Part shown: piece after piece, positions 1 to 5,189 of the stretch
Position numbering within the stretch: the stretch's first letter is position 1
How the letters are laid out: each line of letters starts with the position of its first letter
Origin: Campylobacter concisus
GTDB taxonomy: Bacteria; Campylobacterota; Campylobacteria; Campylobacterales; Campylobacteraceae
Assembly (NCBI GenBank): GCA_018375265.1
Contig: JAHADO010000088.1
Span: 1 to 5,916 of the forward strand
Direction of reading: 5' to 3'
DNA: 5,916 nt
The notes under the pieces: generated by a model
Databases searched by the model: none
What the model saw: only the letters and a program-made list of their open reading frames with translations
What the model was told of the DNA's origin: nothing
Program-made: the position numbers and the translations under genes

Positions 1-2456
1 CAAAAGCTATGAAGCTTGATGGCTACACCATGATAAATGGTGGCACTAGCTACGAGACCGATACACTTGTGATCGATGGCAATGTTGATTTTAATAAATT
101 TAAGAGCTTTGAAGAGCTACAAGTGACTGGCAACGAGAAGGTCAGCCTAAAACTAGAAGATCTATATGATATGCTTGACATTAAAAATGGCGATAGCAAA
201 CATATCTTGGCAGTTACAGAGGCAGCTGGCGGAGTAGAGCTAGCAGGCTTTAAACTTTCAGACTACGCAAGAGGTCTAAAAGAAGGCTTTACAAGATATG
301 AGGCCGACTTTGGTTTTCAAAATAACGGCAGATCTTATACGGAGAAAGGCTATATCGATGTAAAAGATGGTATCAATGTCGATCTTGGTGCTAAGCCAGA
401 GCCTACTCCTGTTGAGCCAGTCGAGCCTGTAAATCCAGCTCCAGCCCCACAGCCTGAGCCTCAGCCTGAGCCAAAACCCGAACCTAAACCTGAGCCAAAA
501 CCCGAACCAGCTCCGCAACCAGAGCCTAAACCAGAGCCGACACCTGAACCAACTCCAGAGCCAAAACCAGAACCACAGCCTGCACCTGATCCAGAGCCAG
601 AATATATAAATGAATATGACTCAAAATATGTAAAAGACATAGGCATATATGGCAAACGAGGCTTTCAGATCGAAAACCATGAAAAATCGAATATGTGGGA
701 ACATAACAATTTAATATTTGAGCTAAGGGGTGAAGTGGCAGAGGCTGACGCGGATCAAAAAATCGATGTGAAGCTTAAATTTAGTGGAGAGGCGACTTAC
801 GGCAAAGACTACGATAAAATTCAGTACTCACTTGATAATGAAAACTGGATAGACCTAGATAGTAGTGGCGTCATAAAAGGTCTAAGAGCGGGCGATATCA
901 ACAAAGTAGTTGTTCGTGCAAATGTAATAGACGATAAAGAGCTAAATGAAGGCAAGCTTTTGTCTGAAAATAGTGAAAAATTTTATGAGAGCTGGGATAA
1001 AGAAAAGTTATTTAAAGATGCAGATAAGGGCGTTGAAAACAATCACTACTACAGCGAGAGTGTGATCTTAGAATTTAGTATAGATAACGCTAAATATACG
1101 TATGAGGGTGGCATCATAGATAATGACCATATAACAACTGTAAATAGCGAATTTCACAACGACAAACGCTTTGATGTAGAGTATCTTCAAAATGGAGATA
1201 ATGTCTTAAATTTCAACAATGCAACCGTAAGTCATAAAGAAGGAGAAGAACCTAGTAAGATCCATTTTAGTGAAGTATATAGTAACTCTGGAGACACTGA
1301 GGTCAATATCAATAGTTCAAATTTAAATTGGCTTGATATTAGAACTAATACTGGAAAAGATAAGATTGATATCAATAACTCAAATTTAAATAATGTCACT
1401 ATCGACACCCGTAACGGGAATGATACTATAAATATAAATGGTGGAACGCACGAAAAAGTTGAGATCAATGCGGGCTTTGGCAATGATGTCATAAACATAA
1501 ATGGTGGAGTTTTTAACAAAGAGACCATCTATCTTGGCATTAACAGCGATATCTTAAATATAACAGGTACAAAAGCTGATCATGTAAAAATGACAGATAT
1601 TGACATAAGCACTAATGCTAATAAGCTTAATGGTGCCTTCCAATTGGTTGGTAATGAATTAATTAAAGGCGATGAAGACGTTATAAATATCAAATACACT
1701 GACATTAACTCAACAACATCAGCAGAAAAAAGTGCGATCTATGCAGGATCATCAAAAGGTACTATAAATATAGATAGCTCAAACCTTGATAACGTAGAAC
1801 TAAATGGAGGCAGTAGAGTCCCTTCATTTGGAGAAACTTATCATACAGATATAAATTTAAAGTCATCTACCCTAAAAGATGTAGATATCATGGCTTATAT
1901 AAATGAAATGCATGTGGTAGTTGAAGATACTCACGCATCAGCTAGTGGTTTGCCAGCTGAACACCATGCGAACTGGATTTTGAGTGGACATGAAAATGCA
2001 AAAGATTATTTGGAGCTAAGATCTGGAAGCTTAACTAATATAAAAATAGATCTATCGGATGGCAGTGATAGTGTCTTTATATCTAAAGATATGAAGCTTG
2101 AGGGTGGCACTAGCATTCTTGGTGGATACTCAGACAATAGAAGTCGCTATGATCACGATACGCTTTTGGTTGATGGTCAGATAGACTTTACAAAGGTTAA
2201 GAGCTTTGAAGAGTTAAAGGTTACTAGCAATGAAAAGGTCACTCTAAAAGCTCTTGATATAGCTGATATGCTCGATGTCGGACACGAACATAGTAATAAT
2301 TTGCTTCAAATAACTCAAGCAAGTGGCGGAGTAAAACTTGAAGGCTTTAGTAAATCTGCTGCTAACGCAGTAGAGGGCTTTGAAAGATATGAGGCGAATT
2401 ACGGCACAACTACAGCTTATATCGATGTAAAAGAAAACATCCACGTCGATCTTTAA
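1..2456 (+). CDS. Type I-secreted RTX-like adhesin, C-terminal part (5' end outside window)
   Basis: This is the 3' part of a larger gene. The frame is open from base 3. The first ATG (base 9) has no ribosome binding site and aligns with an internal methionine of the second domain copy, so it is not the start. Counting from that ATG, residues 1-126 are a C-terminal-type secretion domain, 127-198 a Pro/Glu/Lys linker, about 221-374 a Calx-beta-like domain ending in IIDNDH, about 431-690 a repeat region with a 21-residue period and GxxxD turns, and 695-815 a second copy of the C-terminal domain ending [12 protein letters not shown]. There is no cysteine and many Asp/Asn/Gly residues, as usual for T1SS-exported calcium-folded proteins. 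The likely role is a surface or released adhesin. The ligand cannot be told. The arrangement suggests a fusion of an adhesin with a paralogue of the next gene. The T1SS assignment rests on family resemblance and context; no transporter gene lies in the window. Confidence 0.85.
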   Translation, partial: KAMKLDGYTMINGGTSYETDTLVIDGNVDFNKFKSFEELQVTGNEKVSLKLEDLYDMLDIKNGDSKHILAVTEAAGGVELAGFKLSDYARGLKEGFTRYEADFGFQNNGRSYTEKGYIDVKDGINVDLGAKPEPTPVEPVEPVNPAPAPQPEPQPEPKPEPKPEPKPEPAPQPEPKPEPTPEPTPEPKPEPQPAPDPEPEYINEYDSKYVKDIGIYGKRGFQIENHEKSNMWEHNNLIFELRGEVAEADADQKIDVKLKFSGEATYGKDYDKIQYSLDNENWIDLDSSGVIKGLRAGDINKVVVRANVIDDKELNEGKLLSENSEKFYESWDKEKLFKDADKGVENNHYYSESVILEFSIDNAKYTYEGGIIDNDHITTVNSEFHNDKRFDVEYLQNGDNVLNFNNATVSHKEGEEPSKIHFSEVYSNSGDTEVNINSSNLNWLDIRTNTGKDKIDINNSNLNNVTIDTRNGNDTININGGTHEKVEINAGFGNDVININGGVFNKETIYLGINSDILNITGTKADHVKMTDIDISTNANKLNGAFQLVGNELIKGDEDVINIKYTDINSTTSAEKSAIYAGSSKGTINIDSSNLDNVELNGGSRVPSFGETYHTDINLKSSTLKDVDIMAYINEMHVVVEDTHASASGLPAEHHANWILSGHENAKDYLELRSGSLTNIKIDLSDGSDSVFISKDMKLEGGTSILGGYSDNRSRYDHDTLLVDGQIDFTKVKSFEELKVTSNEKVTLKALDIADMLDVGHEHSNNLLQITQASGGVKLEGFSKSAANAVEGFERYEANYGTTTAYIDVKENIHVDL
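9..386 (+). repeat. C-terminal secretion-type domain, internal copy 1
   Basis: Residues 1-126 (counted from base 9) align end to end with the last 121 residues of the same protein. Shared landmarks are MKL[DE]G, DTL[VL][IV]DG, [IV]DF.K.KSFEEL.VT, NEKV[ST]LK, D[LI].DMLD, GGV.L.GF, GF.RYEA and YIDVK..I.VDL. The similarity stops exactly where copy 2 meets its stop codon, so this copy looks like a former protein C-terminus now buried inside a longer chain. The fold and export role are inferred from the resemblance to C-terminal domains of RTX adhesins. The domain may begin upstream of the window. Confidence 0.8.
387..602 (+). repeat. Proline-rich PEP/PKPEP linker
   Basis: Residues 127-198 are almost entirely Pro alternating with Glu, Lys, Gln, Ala or Thr ([11 protein letters not shown] type), about 72 residues long. 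The DNA carries tandem 6-bp and 24-bp periodicity. A 20-base stretch beginning cctgagccaaaa at 465-484 recurs exactly at 489-508, one 24-bp step later. Such segments, as in TonB, form stiff extended rods, so it probably spaces the two modules apart. Copy-number change by slippage would stay in frame. Confidence 0.85.
669..1130 (+). other. Calx-beta-like domain of gene 1
   Basis: Residues about 221-374 show Calx-beta hallmarks: a strand with [21 protein letters not shown] (compare the SxDgGxxW pattern common in RTX adhesins), then [14 protein letters not shown], then a closing strand ending GGIIDNDH. The same order appears at the N-terminus of the next gene. Calx-beta domains in secreted adhesins bind calcium and act as structural units. 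The central segment (about residues 316-348) is unusually long and charged, so the fit is approximate. Confidence 0.55.
1299..1568 (+). repeat. 21-residue (63-bp) solenoid repeats in gene 1
   Basis: The hydrophobic triplets VNI, IDI, INI, INI and LNI fall at residues 432-434, 453-455, 474-476, 495-497 and 516-518, exactly 21 residues apart. From the second on, each is preceded by a turn with Asp (451, 472, 493, 514), as in NGNDTINI and GFGNDVINI. This resembles a degenerate RTX beta-roll with one calcium-type turn per coil. Less regular coils continue to about base 2090. Confidence 0.7.
2091..2453 (+). repeat. C-terminal secretion-type domain, terminal copy 2
   Basis: Residues 695-815 form the true C-terminus and match residues 1-126. 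The DNA is also recognisably related: atgaagcttga is identical at both domain starts, and aagagctttgaagag and tatatcgatgtaaaaga recur. In T1SS substrates the extreme C-terminus carries the uncleaved export signal. The acidic and hydrophobic end (VKENIHVDL) fits that, but the assignment is by analogy. Confidence 0.75.
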
Positions 2457-2483
2457 AATTTAGACCCTTTTTGGGTCTAAATT
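2457..2483 (+). terminator. Hairpin directly after gene 1 stop
   Basis: An 11-bp perfect stem AATTTAGACCC (2457-2467) pairs with GGGTCTAAATT (2473-2483) around a TTTTT loop, starting one base after the TAA. The 3' side is followed by TTCTCTCTG rather than a clean T run, so it could be a weak intrinsic terminator or a 3'-end stabilising hairpin. Confidence 0.6.
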
Positions 2484-2543
2484 CTCTCTGAACTAATCTA
2501 AATTTTTAACTTTAAATTTAAAAGTATTTACAAAGCATTACTT

Positions 2544-2559
2544 AATGTAATTTTATTGT
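2544..2559 (+). promoter_or_regulatory. Shared upstream element, copy before gene 2
   Basis: AATGTAATTTTATTGT matches the sequence at 5098-5113 before gene 3 in 14 of 16 positions. Its end lies 24 bp before the -10 box of gene 2. Its left part also belongs to the inverted repeat ATTAC-TTAAT-GTAAT (2537-2551). A regulator site is inferred; the AT-rich background weakens the statistics. Confidence 0.35.
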
Positions 2560-2583
2560 CAATTCTTATTTAAAAAAATTTAT

Positions 2584-2589
2584 TATAAT
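2584..2589 (+). promoter_or_regulatory. Sigma70-type -10 box of gene 2
   Basis: A consensus TATAAT lies within TTTATTATAATC, preceded by A/T-rich sequence that includes an A7 run (2572-2578), and has no well-placed -35. This is the usual form of Campylobacter housekeeping promoters. The start point would fall near 2596, giving a leader of about 28 nt that carries the ribosome binding site. Confidence 0.65.
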
Positions 2590-2612
2590 CTTGACTTACA
2601 TCAATACTATTC

Positions 2613-2618
2613 AAGGAG
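2613..2618 (+). promoter_or_regulatory. Ribosome binding site fixing the gene 2 start
   Basis: AAGGAG sits 5 nt before the ATG at 2624. An in-frame TTG at 2591 would extend the protein by 11 codons but lies just downstream of the -10 box and has no binding site, so 2624 is chosen. Confidence 0.85.
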
Positions 2619-2623
2619 AATTT

Positions 2624-4990
2624 ATGCAAGAAAATGAGTTTATAACAGAATTTAACGACCCCACGTTATCTGTGATAGCAAGAAACAACAAAGTAAAAGA
2701 GGGAGCTAGTGAGCCATACATCATCTATGACATATCAGCTTTAAATCTACCTGCTGATACAACAAGTGGTGATCTTAGTTTTAAACTAAATGCAAAGCAC
2801 GAGACAAATAACTACGATAAAACTATCGAAATTTCAAGAGACGGCGGTAAAAGCTGGGAGGCTTTAGATGAAAGCAATGTATTAAAAGATGTGAAATTTG
2901 ATCAAATTTCAACCATAAAGGCTCGTGTTAGAGTGATTGATGATAACGGAGAGCTTGAAAATAATCAAAACGAAGGCGAAATGACACAAAATTTAAGCAC
3001 TCTTGGAGCTATTAAATTTTATGGCACTTATGAAAACGAACTAAGTTTAGAAGTGAAAGTCGATGGCTTCATAAGCGCTTTGGCTAATGCAAGCGTGGTG
3101 GATAATGATCACAATGTATATCTTGACGGCACTATAAGAGAAAAGGGCTATGAGATAAATTTAGACGATGGCGATGATACGCTAACTATCGCAGCAGGAG
3201 CCCAAAAGAGTGTGATCGATACTAAGGCTGGCAATGATATGATCGTCTTTGGTGCTGGAGCTTATATGCAAGGTCTTAGAGAAGATGACAAAGAGGCTGT
3301 AAATGTAAAAATGGGTGATGGCGACGATACATTTAAGATGAATGTAGGTAGCGCTATCTTTCACGCTGGCGTTGATCTAGGCGATGCAGATGCAAATGGC
3401 AAAAACGAAGACAAGCTAGAGCTAAACTCAGTTGTGGGTGTGATAAACTCAAGCTTTACAAGTGGAAGTGGTGATGATAAATTTAACGTGAGCGAGGGAG
3501 GCAATATAAATGGCGTGGTTTTTGACACAAAAGGCGGCAACGACACTGTAAATATAACTAGCGGGACAGTTGCAAACGGACTTTTGGTGAAGACAGGCGC
3601 GGGCAAGGACTTCGTAAATTTCGAAAACTCTAAATTTCAAAACTCAGCAGTAGAGAGCGGAAGTGGCGATGATGTAGTGCTGATAGATCACTCAAATGTT
3701 AGCTCAAATGATAACTCTAGCTCATATATAGCAAGCGGTGATGGCGATGATCTTATCAAAATTTATGGCTCGACTTATATCAAATCAAAAATTTATGCAG
3801 GCGAGGGCGACGATAGGGTTTATATCGGTGGTTCAGGCGTAGATGAGGTAGATATAGACCTTGCTAATGGAGCTGATAAAGTAGAAGTAGTAGCAAGCCA
3901 CTTTGCAAACTCAAAGCTCGATCTTGGCTGGGGCGGTGAGAAAAAAATGAGTGTGGTAGAAAACTCAGATATAAATGGCGTACTAGTAAGATCAGGCGAA
4001 GCAAACGATAGTATAAGTGTAAAAGACTCAAGCTTGATAAATAGTGCATTTGAGCTAGCTAACGGAGATGACAAGGTAGTTTTAGAAAATGTAAAATACA
4101 GCTCAAATGACGCCGCTAGCTCATATATCGCAGCAGAAAATGGTAACGATAGCGTCACGATAAGTAATGATAGTATCCTAGAGAGGATAAATTTCTATAT
4201 GGGCGATGGCAATGATGGTGTAAATTTAAGTAGTAGCCACATTTTAAATTCAAACATCTATCTAGGTAGCGGATATGATATATTTAACGCAACAAACTCA
4301 AGTGTAAGAGATACTTTGATAGAGAGTGGAGATGGCTTTACTACCATAGGCTTTAGCGGCTCAAACGTAGAGAACTCAACTATCGTAACTGGCAAAGATG
4401 ATGATACTATCGTGCTAGATAGAGGCGAGATAAGTGGTAGCAAAATTTTCACTCAAGATGGCAGTGACGGTGTCGTCGTTGGCTCAAATTTAACTAAGAG
4501 TGTGATAAATACAGGCAAAGATAGTGATGCGCTAAGCGTGGCTGATGGTGTAAATTTAAAAGATACATACATCTCAACTGGCGATGATAATGATAGCGTA
4601 AGTATAGGTAAAGGCGTGATACTAGAAGGCAGTCACATAAACGGCGGAGACGGCGTGGATAAGTTATTTATCTCTGAGGCTATTGATTTTAGCAAGGTAA
4701 GTGGCTTTGAAGTGCTTGATCTAACAACCTCTAAACCAGAGGGCAACGGCGTGACACTAAATCATATAAGTCTAGATCTAAATTTAGCCGACGTGCTTCA
4801 TATCACAGGCAACAACCTCGATACTGTTCTTAGGATTAACGGCGATAAAGACGAATTTGGTAAAGGCGATAGCATCACGCTTCACGACTTTACAAAAGGT
4901 GAGTCAAACGATGGCTACACTCTTTACACATCAAATCAAAGCACAGTTTCTATCGAGATCAAAGATCAAATCGATACAGTTATAGCTTAA
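2624..4990 (+). CDS. Secreted RTX-like repeat protein, 788 aa, without retention module
   Basis: A complete gene of 788 residues. There is no Sec signal peptide, membrane segment or cysteine. Domains: residues about 16-162 are Calx-beta-like (ISRDGGKSWEALD, RVRVIDDNGELE, closing VVDNDH). About 180-680 are some 20 coils of a degenerate RTX-type solenoid with GxGDDxhxh turns every 20-22 residues. About 673-788 are a C-terminal domain (GGDGVDKLFI, IDFSKVSGFEVLDL, DVLHITG, LRINGD, GYTLYTS) ending IEIKDQIDTVIA. The architecture matches the second half of gene 1, so the two are paralogues. By analogy with RTX adhesins, the C-terminus directs T1SS export and calcium outside the cell drives folding. 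It lacks the N-terminal retention module seen in gene 3, so it is probably released or attached by another partner. It has its own promoter and 3' hairpin, so is probably monocistronic. No enzymatic motif is visible. Confidence 0.85.
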   Translation: MQENEFITEFNDPTLSVIARNNKVKEGASEPYIIYDISALNLPADTTSGDLSFKLNAKHETNNYDKTIEISRDGGKSWEALDESNVLKDVKFDQISTIKARVRVIDDNGELENNQNEGEMTQNLSTLGAIKFYGTYENELSLEVKVDGFISALANASVVDNDHNVYLDGTIREKGYEINLDDGDDTLTIAAGAQKSVIDTKAGNDMIVFGAGAYMQGLREDDKEAVNVKMGDGDDTFKMNVGSAIFHAGVDLGDADANGKNEDKLELNSVVGVINSSFTSGSGDDKFNVSEGGNINGVVFDTKGGNDTVNITSGTVANGLLVKTGAGKDFVNFENSKFQNSAVESGSGDDVVLIDHSNVSSNDNSSSYIASGDGDDLIKIYGSTYIKSKIYAGEGDDRVYIGGSGVDEVDIDLANGADKVEVVASHFANSKLDLGWGGEKKMSVVENSDINGVLVRSGEANDSISVKDSSLINSAFELANGDDKVVLENVKYSSNDAASSYIAAENGNDSVTISNDSILERINFYMGDGNDGVNLSSSHILNSNIYLGSGYDIFNATNSSVRDTLIESGDGFTTIGFSGSNVENSTIVTGKDDDTIVLDRGEISGSKIFTQDGSDGVVVGSNLTKSVINTGKDSDALSVADGVNLKDTYISTGDDNDSVSIGKGVILEGSHINGGDGVDKLFISEAIDFSKVSGFEVLDLTTSKPEGNGVTLNHISLDLNLADVLHITGNNLDTVLRINGDKDEFGKGDSITLHDFTKGESNDGYTLYTSNQSTVSIEIKDQIDTVIA
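2669..3109 (+). other. Calx-beta-like domain of gene 2
   Basis: Residues about 16-162 begin with VKEGASEPYIIYDIS and contain a DGGxxW loop (residues 73-78). They then have RVRVIDD (101-107) and close with ASVVDNDH (156-163), the DND end typical of Calx-beta domains. The same segments occur in the same order in gene 1 (residues about 221-374). Confidence 0.6.
3161..4663 (+). repeat. RTX-like solenoid, about 20 coils of 20-22 residues
   Basis: Turn aspartates recur at residues 285, 307, 329, 350, 376, 397, 418, 462, 483, 509, 531, 552, 594, 615, 635, 657 and 679, with irregular earlier ones at 185, 205 and 235. Typical units are GSGDDVVLI, GDGDDLIKI and GEGDDRVYI, each followed by a second turn such as SxhxNSxI. 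Canonical RTX coils have two GGxGxDxUx nonapeptides in 18 residues. Here only one turn per coil is acidic and glycine-rich, and the other is Ser/Asn-rich. Confidence 0.75.
3608..4405 (+). repeat. Higher-order 133-residue (399-bp) repeat inside the solenoid
   Basis: Two six-coil blocks, residues about 329-461 and 462-594, share an enlarged coil of 26 residues (350-376 and 483-509) containing SSND..SSYIA. At DNA level agctcaaatga and ctagctcatatat recur exactly 399 bp apart (3701 and 4100). The rest of the blocks has diverged, and a one-residue shift appears after the third coil. Confidence 0.5.
4640..4987 (+). other. C-terminal secretion-type domain of gene 2
   Basis: Residues about 673-788 are related to both C-terminal domains of gene 1. 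They share D.L.I...IDF.KV..FE.L..T, VTL, .DVL.I, and a final stretch with alternating hydrophobics and acidic residues. The order LtL..DVL.itg..nTLrI.Gd..D.v.L...Y..Yt is also seen at the C-terminus of large T1SS adhesins in other Proteobacteria (family knowledge, not searched here). Confidence 0.65.
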
Positions 4991-5004
4991 AATATCATTT
5001 TATA

Positions 5005-5040
5005 GATTTTTAGACCTAGTTTTTACTAAGTCTAAAAATC
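5005..5040 (+). terminator. Hairpin after gene 2
   Basis: The stem GATTTTTAGAC (5005-5015) pairs with GTCTAAAAATC (5030-5040). After one C-A mismatch, TAGT pairs with ACTA around a TTTT loop. It starts 14 bases after the stop codon. There is no long T run after the stem on this strand. The core TTTAGAC/GTCTAAA is the same as in the hairpin after gene 1. Confidence 0.55.
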
Positions 5041-5077
5041 ACTTCAATATCACTTAAAATTTACAAAAAATTTTCTA

Positions 5078-5105
5078 AATGTAACATATATTAAAATAAT
5101 GTAAC
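5078..5105 (+). promoter_or_regulatory. Paired AATGTAAC direct repeats
   Basis: AATGTAAC occurs at 5078-5085 and 5098-5105, exactly 20 bp apart, which places both on the same face of the helix. Related half-sites follow in the adjoining palindrome (TGTACC at 5111-5116, GGTACA at 5119-5124) and at 5127-5132 (TTTACA). A regulator binding array is inferred. Confidence 0.35.
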
Positions 5106-5113
5106 TATATTGT
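5098..5113 (+). promoter_or_regulatory. Shared upstream element, copy before gene 3
   Basis: AATGTAACTATATTGT is the counterpart of 2544-2559 (14 of 16 identical). It ends 33 bp before the TATAAA -10 candidate, against 24 bp before gene 2, a difference of about one helical turn. Confidence 0.35.
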
Positions 5114-5126
5114 ACCTAGGTACAAT
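5109..5126 (+). promoter_or_regulatory. 18-bp perfect palindrome, candidate operator
   Basis: ATTGTACCTAGGTACAAT is a perfect inverted repeat with no spacer, centred about 30 bp upstream of the likely -10 box, close to the -35 to -45 zone. Perfect palindromes of this size are typical of sites for homodimeric regulators. It does not match a Fur-type box, and I do not recognise the regulator. Confidence 0.5.
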
Positions 5127-5146
5127 TTACAATTTCTCCTAATAGT

Positions 5147-5157
5147 TATAAAATAAT
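5147..5157 (+). promoter_or_regulatory. -10 region of gene 3
   Basis: TATAAAATAAT contains overlapping -10-like hexamers (TATAAA at 5147, TAAAAT at 5149) with no clear -35. The start would fall near 5160, leaving a leader of about 30 nt. The exact hexamer is uncertain. Confidence 0.5.
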
Positions 5158-5189
5158 GCCAAAATTAATTTAGCCCAAAAGGAATTAAC

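Noticed and set aside
9..11. ATG at base 9 as the start of gene 1
   Set aside because: There is no ribosome binding site, the frame is open upstream to the window edge, and the codon aligns with an internal methionine (base 2091) in the second domain copy.
461..655. Minus-strand frame encoding Gly-Ser repeats (GSGSGAG-like)
   Set aside because: It is the antisense reading of the Pro-Glu codons of the linker. It has no ribosome binding site or independent support.
1299..1568. 63-bp periodicity as a possible CRISPR or noncoding tandem array
   Set aside because: The period is a multiple of three, the conservation is at protein level, and the DNA units are diverged and in frame.
2572..2578. A7 run in the gene 2 promoter as a phase-variable tract
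   Set aside because: Seven adenines is short for slippage, and A/T-rich runs before the -10 are normal for Campylobacter promoters.
2591..2623. Alternative TTG start of gene 2, 11 codons earlier
   Set aside because: It directly follows the TATAAT box and would sit upstream of the expected transcript start. AAGGAG instead serves the ATG at 2624.
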